Shown: positions 8,121-17,083, counted from the first letter of the stretch. The stretch: DNA of 64,000 bases from Candidatus Avimonas merdigallinarum (GCA_904377855.1 CAJFGS010000011.1:2239-66238), one strand, 5' to 3'. Numbers and translations: made by a program. Notes: generated by a model not told the origin, from the sequence alone.

Positions 8121-9332
8121 TTACCGGCCGAAAAGGCGGCGGATGAGCAGGCAGCCCTCCTCCGTATGCCGGCCGGCCGCCTGCGCCGTCGCTTCGGTAA
8201 AGGGCGCCGCCCCCGGCCCGGCAGAGCCGTCGCTCGCGTATAAGAGATAGGGTACCGGCTGGGCCGTGTGGGTGCGTATCGTCAGCGGGGTGGGGTGATC
8301 GGGGAGGACCATCAGCCGGAAATCCCCCATCCCCCTGAGCGCGTCCAGCAAAGGCGCCAGGACCTGCCGATCGATTTCTTCAATGGAGCGCACCTTGTTT
8401 TCCGCTTCGCCGCGATGCCCGCATTCGTCCGGCGCTTCCAGATGGACGTACACAAAATCCTGCCCCCGGCGGAGTTCCGCAATAGCCGCCGCGGCTTTCC
8501 CGGCGAAATTGGTGTCGATGTATCCGGTGGCCCCTTCCACGTCGCAGACGGTCATCCCCGCCAACCGGCCGATCCCTTTGATGAGGTCGACGGCGGAAAC
8601 GACCGACGCGTTTACGCCGAACCGCTCCCTGTAATTCTGCAGGCGGGGCCGCTTCCCCTGCCCCCACAGCCAGATGGCGTTCGCCGGGTTCAGCCCCTGG
8701 GCCGCCCGCTCCCGGTTGACCGGGTGATCGGCCAGCAGCGCGCAGCTTTTCTCCATCATGGCGAGCAGCGGGGCCGCGTCCGGGTGGAGGGGAAGGTATT
8801 CCCCGATGACCCGGCCGGTGATATCGTGCGGCGGGGTAATCTTGCCCAAGGCGGTTTTCCCGCCATGCCAGACCATGCAGTGCCGGTAGGCGGTCCCAGT
8901 GTAAAAGTCGAACTCCCCGCCGCCGAACGCTTCCTGCACGGTGCGGATGATGGCGTCCGCCTGGGCGGTGTGGATATCGCCGGCGCAGTAATCGGCCATT
9001 GTTTTTTTCGCATAGTCGGCTTCCCCGGACAAGGTGACGAGATTGCAGCGGAAGGCGACGTCGTCCTCGCCGAGCTCGATGCCGATGTTGGCCGCCTCCA
9101 GCGGGGACCGGCCGGTATAGCATTCCTGCGTGTCATATCCCATCACCGTGAGGTTCGCCACGTCGCTGCCGGGGGACATGCCCTCCTGCACGGTGCGCAC
9201 GGTCCCCACCTCGCCGTGGGCGGCCAGCCAGTCCATCGTAGGCTTATGGGCAAGCGCCATCGGCGTGAGCCCGTCCAGCGCGGGACAGGGGAGATCCGCC
9301 ATCCCGTCGCAGAGCACAATCGCGTATTTCAT
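8121..9332 (-). CDS. apgM: cofactor-independent phosphoglycerate mutase, archaeal (ApgM) type
   Basis: Interconverts 3- and 2-phosphoglycerate in glycolysis. The 403 residues have the alkaline-phosphatase-superfamily layout: metal-binding D9 in LCDGMAD, the catalytic S56-D57 in GMSPGSDVAN, and late metal ligands in LEAPDECGHRG and LPDHPTP. ATG 9332 is chosen because GGAG lies six bases upstream and the protein then begins MKYAIVLCDG; the open frame extends further but without homology. A promoter at 9510-9538 gives a leader of about 170 bases with a large hairpin. This form is widespread in Clostridia, often as a second mutase beside GpmI. Confidence 0.93.
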   Translation of the reverse strand: MKYAIVLCDGMADLPCPALDGLTPMALAHKPTMDWLAAHGEVGTVRTVQEGMSPGSDVANLTVMGYDTQECYTGRSPLEAANIGIELGEDDVAFRCNLVTLSGEADYAKKTMADYCAGDIHTAQADAIIRTVQEAFGGGEFDFYTGTAYRHCMVWHGGKTALGKITPPHDITGRVIGEYLPLHPDAAPLLAMMEKSCALLADHPVNRERAAQGLNPANAIWLWGQGKRPRLQNYRERFGVNASVVSAVDLIKGIGRLAGMTVCDVEGATGYIDTNFAGKAAAAIAELRRGQDFVYVHLEAPDECGHRGEAENKVRSIEEIDRQVLAPLLDALRGMGDFRLMVLPDHPTPLTIRTHTAQPVPYLLYASDGSAGPGAAPFTEATAQAAGRHTEEGCLLIRRLFGR

Positions 9333-9434
9333 CTGAAGCTCCATCCTTTCGTCCGTCGGGCGTTGTCTTGGTCCGGCCTGCGGCTCCGGCACGGACGCCG
9401 GGGCCCCGCGCGCTTTGGAAGAGGCCGCGGGAAG

Positions 9435-9490
9435 GGAAGCCGGCCCTTCCTCCCCGCCAAGGCCGGCGGTAGGGAGGAAAACCGGCTTCC
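9435..9490 (-). promoter_or_regulatory. large hairpin in the apgM 5' leader
   Basis: GGAAGCCGG (9435-9443) pairs with CCGGCTTCC (9482-9490), and inside it TTCCTCCC (9447-9454) pairs with GGGAGGAA (9472-9479) and CGCC with GGCG. The structure would sit at the start of the apgM message. No T-tract follows on either strand, so it is not a plain terminator. Function unknown; it may stabilise the message or control it. Confidence 0.4.
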
Positions 9491-9509
9491 GGCCGGAATT
9501 ACCACGATT

Positions 9510-9538
9510 ATTATAGCAGAATCCCAGAAAAATCAAAT
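9510..9538 (-). promoter_or_regulatory. promoter for apgM
   Basis: On the minus strand ATTTGA (9538-9533) and TATAAT (9515-9510) are 17 bases apart. The -10 is consensus, the -35 weak. Confidence 0.55.
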
Positions 9539-9721
9539 GGTTTTCTGCGACTTTCCCCCTTCCTTTTTTCGAAAGCCTCCGGTATACTGATATTGTAAGC
9601 CTTGTCATTCGCAAATCCCGTTTCTCCCTCTCAGGCAGGGGGCCGGCCCGGCGCCGGGGACAGCTTTCCATAATCGACGGCAGCAAGACGTTTTATCGGG
9701 AACAGGAACGGAGGAATGAAT

Positions 9722-11005
9722 ATGGCGGTTGGAACACGGCCGTCCCTGCGGGGGACAAAGGCCAAGGGCCTGCGGCGGGGCGGTTTTTCCCAGATTTATC
9801 CCGAGCCGCGGCGGGCGAGGGAACGGGCGCGGCAGGCGGCGCAGGGGCTGTGCGGGCTGTTCGGTGAAGGGGAGTTCCGGCTTTTCAGCGCGCCCGGCCG
9901 GACGGAACTCGGCGGCAACCACACCGACCATAACCAGGGCCTGGGGCTGGCGGCGGCGGTGGGGGCGGATATCCTGGCGGCCGCCCGCCCTGTGGACGAA
10001 CCGGTGGTCCGCCTGCATTCGAAGGGGTATTATACCGATGTTATCGATCTCACCGACCTTTCCCCCCGGGAAGGGGAAAGGTGCCACTCCGCCTCCCTCA
10101 TCCGGGGGATTGCCGCCGGGCTCCGGAGCGCCGGGTTTTGCATCGGCGGATTTGACGCCTTCACCGTTTCGGATGTGCCGAGGGGGGCGGGGGTGTCCAG
10201 CTCGGCGGCGTTTGAGGTGCTGACGGCCAGCATTTTTAACGGCCTGTACAACGGCGGGGAAATCGGCCCGCTGACGATCGCCCGGATTGCGCAGGAGGCC
10301 GAAAACCGCTATTTCGGGAAACCCTGCGGCCTGTTGGATCCCTTTGCCTGTTCCGCCGGCGGCTGCGTCGCGCTGGATTTCCAGAAACCGGCCGACCCGC
10401 TGGTATGCCGGCTCCCGGTCCGCTTTGAGGAGTGGGGGATCTGCCTGTGCGTGGTGAATACCGGCGGGCGGCATACCGATTTTACCGCGGAATTCGCCGA
10501 ATGCCGGCAGGAGATGGAGGCGGTGGCGCGGCTGCTCGGCGGGGAGACGCTGCGGGACGTCCCGCGGGAGCGGTTCGAGGAGGCGATCCCTGCCCTGCGG
10601 CGGTCGGCCGGCGACCGTGCCGTGCTGCGCGCCCTGCATTTTTACGAGGAGAACGAGCGGGTGGAAAAGCAGTGTGCGGCCTTGCAAAGCGGGGACGCCG
10701 GCGCGTTCCTCCGCCAGGTGACGGCGTCCGGAAGATCGTCCCAAAACCTGTTGCAGAACGTGTCCATCCCGGGGATGCCGCGGGAACAGGGGATCGCCCT
10801 CGCGCTGGCCCTCACCGAACGGGAACTGGGGGACGAGGGCGCCTGGCGGGTGCACGGCGGCGGCTTTGCGGGGACGATCCAGGCCTATGTCCCCAAAGCG
10901 CGCCTGGCCTCTTACCGGGAAGTGATGGAGCGGGTGTTCGGCCCCTCCTGCCTGCATGTGCTTTCGGTGCGGGAGGCAGGGGGCGCCGAATTGGTTGAAG
11001 AGTAA
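9722..11005 (+). CDS. galK: galactokinase (GHMP kinase family)
   Basis: Phosphorylates galactose at C1, the entry to the Leloir pathway. Motifs: GRTELGGNHTDHN (residues 59-71) is the galactokinase signature, PRGAGVSSSAAFE (about 155) is the GHMP ATP loop, and VHGGGFAGTIQAY near the C-terminus is motif 3. At 427 residues it has a short N-terminal extension compared with E. coli GalK. ATG 9722 is preferred, six bases after GGAGGA; ATG 9716 touches that site. No galT or galE is next to it, so the pathway genes must be elsewhere. TATACT at 9583-9588 may be its -10 but no good -35 is visible. Confidence 0.93.
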   Translation: MAVGTRPSLRGTKAKGLRRGGFSQIYPEPRRARERARQAAQGLCGLFGEGEFRLFSAPGRTELGGNHTDHNQGLGLAAAVGADILAAARPVDEPVVRLHSKGYYTDVIDLTDLSPREGERCHSASLIRGIAAGLRSAGFCIGGFDAFTVSDVPRGAGVSSSAAFEVLTASIFNGLYNGGEIGPLTIARIAQEAENRYFGKPCGLLDPFACSAGGCVALDFQKPADPLVCRLPVRFEEWGICLCVVNTGGRHTDFTAEFAECRQEMEAVARLLGGETLRDVPRERFEEAIPALRRSAGDRAVLRALHFYEENERVEKQCAALQSGDAGAFLRQVTASGRSSQNLLQNVSIPGMPREQGIALALALTERELGDEGAWRVHGGGFAGTIQAYVPKARLASYREVMERVFGPSCLHVLSVREAGGAELVEE

Positions 11006-11026
11006 ACCGAGACTCCGTTTGATGCA

Positions 11027-11063
11027 AAACAGCGGGTGCGGGCGGTCCCCGTGCCCGCTGTTT
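11027..11063 (+). terminator. terminator after galK
   Basis: AAACAGCGGG (11027-11036) pairs with CCCGCTGTTT (11054-11063). The T-tract is short. Confidence 0.6.
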
Positions 11064-11133
11064 CGTCGATCTCACCGGAAAATTTCCAAAAAAACCGCTC
11101 GATAATCAGCACGCAAATTTTGGTTCCCCCGCA

Positions 11134-11162
11134 TTGCATTTCCGCCGCCGATAGGATATAAT
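11134..11162 (+). promoter_or_regulatory. promoter for the decarboxylase subunit genes
   Basis: TTGCAT (11134-11139), 17 bases, TATAAT (11157-11162). It lies 162 bases before the gamma-subunit gene; the intervening leader shows no structure I recognise. Confidence 0.7.
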
Positions 11163-11323
11163 AAGGATATTCTTTTATACTGGGCAGGAATGGGGTTTTA
11201 GGAATCTCTCCCTGCCGAAATAGGGGATTGCATGGCAGGCGCGTCATGGTTCCGGCGGTACCAGCGGAGGCTGGCCGCCCCTTGTGCCGATACGCCGCAG
11301 CGCTCCCGGAGAAAGGAAGGAAC

Positions 11324-11749
11324 ATGGGCATGAGCAATGCATGGACGGCGCTGAGCGCAGCGGGCAGCGCGGGCGAAGTTCTCGGCGAAGCCGGGATGAC
11401 GGTCGTCATCGGCCTGGTGGTGGTTTTCAGCGTACTGATTCTGTTGACGTTTATCTTCTGGCTGTTTGGCAAGGTGATGTCCGGCGCAGGCGGGAAAAAG
11501 GCCGCGCCTTCCTCGCAGGAAAAAGCGGATGCGATGCCGGCGGTATCGGCGCCGGCGCCGGTTCCGGCTGCCCCCGCTCCGGTGGTTTCGGGCGGCGTCA
11601 GCGACGAGGTGGTGGCGGTGATCGCCGCGGCGGTGGCAGCCATGGCTCCGGAAGGCAAACGGTATGCCGTACGCCGCGTCAGCCGCGTGCGGGGGGAACG
11701 GCCGGTTTGGGCCGCCGCGGGTATTGCGGAAAATACGCGCCCTTTCTGA
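11324..11749 (+). CDS. sodium pump decarboxylase gamma subunit (OadG type)
   Basis: A 141-residue small membrane protein. One membrane helix (about residues 20-46, TVVIGLVVVFSVLILLTFIF), then an alanine/proline-rich linker and a short C-terminal segment (VIAAAVAAMAPEGKRYAVRR) typical of OadG/MmdC-like subunits, which join the carboxyltransferase to the beta pump. ATG 11324 follows GAAAGGAAGG; ATG 11330 is equally possible. It precedes the beta subunit by 82 bases under one promoter. The proline/alanine linker could be mistaken for a biotin carrier linker, but no MKM biotin site is present. Confidence 0.85.
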   Translation: MGMSNAWTALSAAGSAGEVLGEAGMTVVIGLVVVFSVLILLTFIFWLFGKVMSGAGGKKAAPSSQEKADAMPAVSAPAPVPAAPAPVVSGGVSDEVVAVIAAAVAAMAPEGKRYAVRRVSRVRGERPVWAAAGIAENTRPF

Positions 11750-11831
11750 CCCGTGCTTTTCAGCCTGCGTGCTGAATGGCGCAAACTTGAGATGAAGAAA
11801 ACGGGGTCCCCCCGCGAAAGGACTGACGTGT

Positions 11832-13118
11832 ATGGCCTCTCTTTGGGAAGCAATCCAGCAAATCCTGGCCGAGTCGGGGTTTGCCAAGCTGTTCAACTTT
11901 CAGGAAGGCGGCTGGAAAAACCTGATTATGATCGGCATCGCCTGCGTGCTGATGTATCTGGCGATCAAAAAGCAGTTTGAACCGCTGCTGCTCCTGCCGA
12001 TTGCCTTCGGCATGCTGCTGGTCAACCTGCCGCTCGGCTTGGTGATGGATCCGCAGCACAACAGCCTGGATCCGCTGGACGCCACCGAATTGGCGCATTT
12101 GCAGCAGGGGATATACGATGAAGTATATCCGATATTTGAAATGGGCGGCCAGTATTACTGGCAGCACTTCGAATCCGGCGGCCTGCTGTGGTACCTGTAC
12201 CAGGGCGTGAAGTTCGGCATTTACCCGCCGCTGATCTTCCTGGGCATCGGCTGCATGACCGATTTCGGCCCGCTGATCTCCAACCCGAAAAGCTTCCTGC
12301 TCGGCGCGGCCGCCCAGCTGGGGATTTTCGTCACCTTCTTCGGCGCCATGGCGCTGAGCCTGACCGGTTGGGAAGCGATTGATTTTACCCCGCAGGAAGC
12401 GGCGTCCATCGCGATCATCGGCGGGGCGGACGGACCGACCGCCATCTGGCTGACTTCGAGGCTCGCCCCCAATCTGCTGGGGCCGATCGCGATCGCCGCG
12501 TATTCGTATATGGCGCTGGTGCCGATTATCCAGCCGCCGATTATGCGCCTGCTGACCACCAAGAAGGAACGCTCGGTGGTGATGGAGCAGCTCCGCCCGG
12601 TTTCCAAGACGGAGAAAATCCTGTTCCCGATTTTTGTCACCCTGATCGTCGTCCTCCTGCTCCCGAGCGCTGCGCCGCTGGTGGGGATGCTGATGCTCGG
12701 CAACCTCTTCCGTGAAAGCGGCGTGGTGGAACGCATCAGCAAGACGGCGCAGAACGAGTTGATGAACATCATCACCATTTTCCTCGGCGTGACGGTCGGC
12801 GCCACGGCGAACGCGCAGGCTTTCCTGCAGCCGAAGACGTTGCTGATTATCGCTTTGGGCCTTATCGCGTTTGCGTTCGGCACGGCCGGCGGCGTGCTGT
12901 TCGGCAAGCTGATGTATCTGGTCACTGGCGGCAAGGTCAACCCGCTGATCGGCTCGGCCGGCGTTTCTGCGGTGCCGATGGCGGCCCGCGTTTCCCAGAA
13001 GGTCGGCCAGAAAGAGAACCCGGGCAATTTCCTGCTCATGCATGCCATGGGCCCGAACGTGGCGGGGGTTATCGGTTCCGCAGTGGCGGCCGGCGTCCTG
13101 CTCACGCTTTATCAATAA
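11832..13118 (+). CDS. oadB: sodium-translocating decarboxylase beta subunit
   Basis: The membrane pump that decarboxylates carboxybiotin and exports Na+, shared by oxaloacetate, methylmalonyl-CoA and glutaconyl-CoA decarboxylases. The 428 residues carry about ten membrane helices and the essential acidic site GGADGPT (about residue 203), plus a second conserved region around NPLIGSAGVSAVPMAARV. ATG 11832 is preceded by AAAGGACTGACGT. Only gamma and beta are here; the alpha (carboxyltransferase) and biotin carrier subunits are not within the window, so the substrate cannot be assigned. The gene symbol is used in the family sense. Confidence 0.93.
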   Translation: MASLWEAIQQILAESGFAKLFNFQEGGWKNLIMIGIACVLMYLAIKKQFEPLLLLPIAFGMLLVNLPLGLVMDPQHNSLDPLDATELAHLQQGIYDEVYPIFEMGGQYYWQHFESGGLLWYLYQGVKFGIYPPLIFLGIGCMTDFGPLISNPKSFLLGAAAQLGIFVTFFGAMALSLTGWEAIDFTPQEAASIAIIGGADGPTAIWLTSRLAPNLLGPIAIAAYSYMALVPIIQPPIMRLLTTKKERSVVMEQLRPVSKTEKILFPIFVTLIVVLLLPSAAPLVGMLMLGNLFRESGVVERISKTAQNELMNIITIFLGVTVGATANAQAFLQPKTLLIIALGLIAFAFGTAGGVLFGKLMYLVTGGKVNPLIGSAGVSAVPMAARVSQKVGQKENPGNFLLMHAMGPNVAGVIGSAVAAGVLLTLYQ

Positions 13119-13133
13119 GAGGAATCGTCTACG

Positions 13134-13169
13134 TTCAGGGGAAAGGACGGCGCCGTCCTTTCCCCTGAA
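13134..13169 (+). terminator. perfect 36-bp palindrome after the beta subunit
   Basis: A 17-bp stem (13134-13150 with 13153-13169) with a two-base centre; the middle reads GGCGCC. There is no T-tract, so termination may be weak or the hairpin may protect the 3' end of the message. Confidence 0.5.
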
Positions 13170-13285
13170 CTGTATACCCGGGCGGGAAATGGCCTGCCGG
13201 AGGGCAGTATGCCGGAAGGGGCCGCTTTTCCGGAAAATCCCGGCCGGGAACTGAATCCAAGATGCATGGAGAGGAGCCGTTGCGC

Positions 13286-15781
13286 ATGCCGGAGTTTGCA
13301 CAAATTTTCTGCCGTCTCCGCCGGCAGCTGATGGAGCGGGAGTTTTCCCGCATGAACGATCGCCAGAGGGAGGCCGTGTTCTGCACGGAAGGCCCGCTGC
13401 TGATCCTAGCCGGGGCGGGGAGCGGGAAGACCACCGTGCTGGTCAACCGGATCGCCAACCTGGTCAAATACGGAAAAGCGTATGAAAGCCTCGCGGTCCC
13501 TCCCGTGGTGACCGAGCAGGACATCGCCCTGCTGACCGCGGCGGCTGCGGGGACGGCTTCGCCGGAGGAGCAGCGCCGTGCGGCGGCGCTTTGCGCGGTG
13601 GATCCCTGCCCGCCCTGGCGGATCCTCGCCATCACCTTCACCAACAAGGCGGCGGGGGAACTGAAGGACCGGATCTCCCGCATCCTGGGGGAGGACAGCG
13701 GCAGCGAAGTGCAGGCCAGCACCTTCCACTCCTTCTGCGCCCGCATCCTCCGCCGGGACGGGGACAGGCTGGGGTATTCGAACCACTTTACCATTTATGA
13801 TACCGACGATTCCCGCCGCCTTATGAAGGAGTGCATGAAGCAGCTGGGGATCGAGGAAAAGGTGCTGGCCCATAAGGTGATCCTCGCCGAAATCGGCCGG
13901 GCGAAGGACGGGCTGCTCACCCCGGACGAATATAAGACGGCCGCCGGCCCCGACGCCCGCCGCCGTCTGATTGCGGAGGTGTACGGGCTGTACCAGCGCC
14001 GGCTCAGGGAGGCCGACGCGATGGATTTCGACGACCTGCTCTGCCAGGCGGTGCGGCTGTTCCGGGAATGCCCGGACGTGCTGGAAAAATACCAGAACCG
14101 CTTCCGCTACCTGATGGTGGACGAATACCAGGACACCAACCATTCCCAATATGAGTTCATCCGCCTGCTGGCGGCGGGGTCGGGGAACCTCTGCGTGGTG
14201 GGGGACGACGACCAGAGCATTTACAAGTTCCGCGGCGCGACGATTGAGAATATCCTGAGCTTTGAACAGCAGTTCCCCGGCTGCGCGGTCATCCGGCTGG
14301 AACAGAATTACCGTTCCACCGGCAATATCCTGAATGCGGCCAACGCGGTGATCGCCAAAAACCAGAACCGGAAGGGGAAGACCCTCTGGACCGAAAACCC
14401 GGACGGGGACAAGCTCTCGCTGCATACCCTGGAAAACGAGGAGGAGGAGGCCCGCTTTATCGCCGACACCATCCAGGACGGGGTGGGAGCCGGGCGGAAA
14501 TACAGCGATTTCGCCGTCTTGTACCGGGCCAACGCCCAGTCCAACGCGATTGAGCGCGCCCTGGTGAAGAGCGGCGTCCCCTACCGGATTATCGGCGGGC
14601 ACCGCTTCTACGACACCAAGGAGGTGCGGGATGCGATGGCCTACCTCCGCCTTATCAATAATCCCGGCGACGCGGTGGCCCTCCGCCGGATTGTGAACGA
14701 ACCGAAGCGGGGGATCGGGGATGCGACGATGGACAAAGCGGCGGATATTGCCGCCGGGCTGGGAATTTCGGTGTATGAGGTGATTTCCCACGCCGCCGAT
14801 TATCCCGCCCTCTCTCGCGCGGCCAATAAGCTGCGGCTGTTCACCGACACGATCGACCGCCTGAGGGAGATGAACGGCGATCCGGAAATCTCCCTCCATC
14901 TTCTGTATACCACGATGCTGGAAGCCACCGGCTACCTGGCGATGTGGGAGCAGGCGGGCGAGGAGGAAGCCGGCCGGGTGGAAAACCTGAACGAACTGGC
15001 CTCCTCCATCATCGATTACGAGAAAAACTCCCCGGACGAATTCCCGGATCTCGCCGGCTTCCTGGAAGAGGCCGCGCTCATGACCGACGCCGACAATTAC
15101 GACGCGGGGGCGGACGCGGCGGTGCTCATGACCATGCACGCCGCCAAGGGGCTGGAGTTCCCGGTGGTGTTCCTGCCCGGGTTTGAGGACGGGATCTTCC
15201 CCGGCATGCAGTCGATCTTCAACCCGGAGGAGCTGGAGGAGGACCGCCGCCTGTGCTATGTGGCGATTACCCGCGCCAAGGAAAAGCTATACGTCACCAA
15301 CGCGCAGAGCCGGATGCTGTATGGTTCCACGATGCATAACAAACTCTCTCGCTTTGGGGCAGATATTCCTCCCGAGGTGCTCGAACAGCACCGCGCCTCT
15401 TCCTTCGGCCGCTATGCCTACGGCGGGGCGGACCGCGCTTCGGGCGCTTACATAGGCTCCGGCTATTCGGCGGGTTCCTCTTTCGCCGCAGCCGGAGGGC
15501 GGGGCGGGGCCCCCTCCGCCTTCGGAGCGTCCGGTGCGGCCCGCCCGCTGGACGGGGGCGGGATCACCGCTGGAGGGACGGCCTCCCCCCGCCGGCCGGC
15601 CGCGGCCCCCGCGCAGTGGAAGCCGGGGGATTTGGTGGCGCATAAGGTGTTCGGCCCAGGGCGGATACTGAGCGTCACGCCGATGGGAAACGACAGCCTC
15701 CTGGAGATTGCCTTTGACCGGGTGGGCGTAAAGAAAATTATGGCCAATTTTGCCCGCCTCACTTCCCGGGCGGGGGAGTGA
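13286..15781 (+). CDS. pcrA: ATP-dependent DNA helicase PcrA/UvrD
   Basis: A superfamily 1 helicase for repair, rolling-circle replication and clearing of RNA polymerase and recombinase. The 831 residues show motif I AGAGSGKT (about 42-49), motif Ia ITFTNKAA, motif II VDEYQDTN, motif III VGDDDQSIYKFRGA, QNYRS, and motif VI VAITRAKEKLYV. The tail WKPGDLVAHKVFGPGRIL is the Tudor-like PcrA C-terminus that contacts RNA polymerase. Between motifs I and Ia is an insert of about 45 residues not in Bacillus PcrA. ATG 13286 has GGAGAGGAG nine bases upstream and is chosen over ATG 13262. The stop codon lies inside a 29-bp tandem repeat. Confidence 0.95.
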   Translation: MPEFAQIFCRLRRQLMEREFSRMNDRQREAVFCTEGPLLILAGAGSGKTTVLVNRIANLVKYGKAYESLAVPPVVTEQDIALLTAAAAGTASPEEQRRAAALCAVDPCPPWRILAITFTNKAAGELKDRISRILGEDSGSEVQASTFHSFCARILRRDGDRLGYSNHFTIYDTDDSRRLMKECMKQLGIEEKVLAHKVILAEIGRAKDGLLTPDEYKTAAGPDARRRLIAEVYGLYQRRLREADAMDFDDLLCQAVRLFRECPDVLEKYQNRFRYLMVDEYQDTNHSQYEFIRLLAAGSGNLCVVGDDDQSIYKFRGATIENILSFEQQFPGCAVIRLEQNYRSTGNILNAANAVIAKNQNRKGKTLWTENPDGDKLSLHTLENEEEEARFIADTIQDGVGAGRKYSDFAVLYRANAQSNAIERALVKSGVPYRIIGGHRFYDTKEVRDAMAYLRLINNPGDAVALRRIVNEPKRGIGDATMDKAADIAAGLGISVYEVISHAADYPALSRAANKLRLFTDTIDRLREMNGDPEISLHLLYTTMLEATGYLAMWEQAGEEEAGRVENLNELASSIIDYEKNSPDEFPDLAGFLEEAALMTDADNYDAGADAAVLMTMHAAKGLEFPVVFLPGFEDGIFPGMQSIFNPEELEEDRRLCYVAITRAKEKLYVTNAQSRMLYGSTMHNKLSRFGADIPPEVLEQHRASSFGRYAYGGADRASGAYIGSGYSAGSSFAAAGGRGGAPSAFGASGAARPLDGGGITAGGTASPRRPAAAPAQWKPGDLVAHKVFGPGRILSVTPMGNDSLLEIAFDRVGVKKIMANFARLTSRAGE

Positions 15782-15848
15782 GGCGCCTTTCTTCCCGGGC
15801 GGGGGAGTGAGGCGCCTTTCTTCCCGGGCGGGGGAGTGAGGCGCTTCT
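15762..15848. repeat. 29-bp tandem repeat overlapping the pcrA 3' end
   Basis: The unit starts CTTCCCGGGCGGGGGAG and is repeated at 15762-15790, 15791-15819 and 15820-15848; the first two copies are identical, the third differs at its last bases, and a decayed fourth copy may reach 15878. The first copy contains the last codons and stop of pcrA. The unit is not a multiple of three, so extra copies do not extend the protein. Bases 15849-16122 hold no gene; CATAGGAT at 16070-16077 with AC at 16052-16053 could be a late sporulation promoter, but this is weak. Confidence 0.85.
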
Positions 15849-16122
15849 CCCCCCGGACAGAGGGGTAAGGCGCCAATCCCCCGCCGAAAGGGCGGGCAAA
15901 TCCGGCAGCTCCCTGCTTGCGCCCCCTTTCGCCGGCGGAGAATCCCCGCATGCCCATGGCCCGTCCCTGGCATTTCCGGGGAAATCAAAGGAAAAGGGAC
16001 GCTTGTCCGCCGGTTTCGGCAAAAAGCGGGGCGAAAGGAAAAATCCTGCGAACCAAAATCCTCCCGTATCATAGGATGTAATGAAGCAAAGCCCTTCATA
16101 CCATTTTACGGGAGGATTACTT

Positions 16123-16950
16123 ATGCCTGACAACAAGTACATGCACGACAACGGCTGCAAAGAGGCTGTTTGTATCGATGCGGGGCGTGTGTACGACTCG
16201 TGCAGCGATAAAGACTGCCTCGAGGATTTGCGCGTATACTTTACCGAGCGGGATCAGATGGTGGTGGATCACGCGGTAAGCGTACGGGCGAAAAAAGTCA
16301 GCGTTATCACCACCTACATCGACGTGGAGCCGCTGGCCTTCAACCGCGGGTATTATTCCTGCGACCTGACCTTCTTCTTTGAAGTGGAGGTGGAAGTGTA
16401 TTCCGGCCGGGCCTGCCCGTCCACCACGGTCTGCGGCGTCTGCGTGTTCCGCAAACGGGTCATCCTGTTCGGGAGCGAAGGCAGCGTCAAGGTGTTCACC
16501 AGCGAGTTCCGGGAAGGGGAAAACGACCGCCAGAAGGGGCTGTACCGCAACCTTCCCCGGTGCAACGTCCAGATTGCGGAGCCGATTATCCTTTCCGCCA
16601 AGGTGTCGGATCCCTGCGACCGCTGTAACTGCGCCTGCAAGTGCGAGTGTGACTGCGGCTGCAGCTGCATCCCGGAATCCATCTGCAACCAGTACGGCGG
16701 CAATTTCAGCGATTCGGACGACTGCAAAATCGTGTACGTTTCCATCGGCATCTTTACGATCGTGCAGCTTATCCGGAACGTGCAGATGCTGGTGCCGGTA
16801 TACGATTTCTGCATGCCGACCAAGGACTGCTCCTGCGCACCCACCGACAATCCCTGCGACCTGTTCAAGAAGATGTGCTTCCCGGTGGACGAGTTTTTCC
16901 CGCCCCAAGCGGATCCCAACAGCTTCGGCTGCGGGTGCGAGCGGAAGTAA
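16123..16950 (+). CDS. conserved cysteine-rich clostridial protein of unknown function
   Basis: A 275-residue protein I recognise only as a conserved clostridial hypothetical family. There is no signal peptide or membrane helix. Two beta-rich segments with similar wording (about residues 20-160 and 195-250) flank a metallothionein-like core in which C165 to C182 holds nine cysteines in eighteen residues, mostly as alternating Cys-X. Further cysteines lie at both ends. ATG 16123 is chosen because GGGAGG at 16110-16115 lies seven bases upstream. Heavy cross-linkable cysteine content suggests a spore coat or exosporium structural protein, and the neighbours (cortex-type hydrolases) agree, but metal binding is an equal possibility. 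Confidence 0.7.
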   Translation: MPDNKYMHDNGCKEAVCIDAGRVYDSCSDKDCLEDLRVYFTERDQMVVDHAVSVRAKKVSVITTYIDVEPLAFNRGYYSCDLTFFFEVEVEVYSGRACPSTTVCGVCVFRKRVILFGSEGSVKVFTSEFREGENDRQKGLYRNLPRCNVQIAEPIILSAKVSDPCDRCNCACKCECDCGCSCIPESICNQYGGNFSDSDDCKIVYVSIGIFTIVQLIRNVQMLVPVYDFCMPTKDCSCAPTDNPCDLFKKMCFPVDEFFPPQADPNSFGCGCERK

Positions 16951-17025
16951 CCGCCCCCTGCTTTCCCAAAGCGCAGAAAAGCCGGCAGCCGGACGAACCG
17001 GCGCCTGGCCGGCGGCTGCCGCCCC

Positions 17026-17060
17026 CCCCCATGCGGACGCCCCTCCGCATGGGGGATTTT
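17026..17060 (+). terminator. terminator after the cysteine-rich gene
   Basis: CCCCCATGCGGA (17026-17037) pairs with TCCGCATGGGGG (17044-17055), followed by ATTTT. Confidence 0.7.
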
Positions 17061-17083
17061 CTGCCGGCCGGCAAAAGGCCGGC

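Noticed and set aside
11760-13301. A 513-codon antisense open frame opposite the decarboxylase beta subunit
   Set aside because: Composition is an artefact of the opposite membrane-protein gene; it also reads through the palindrome after that gene.
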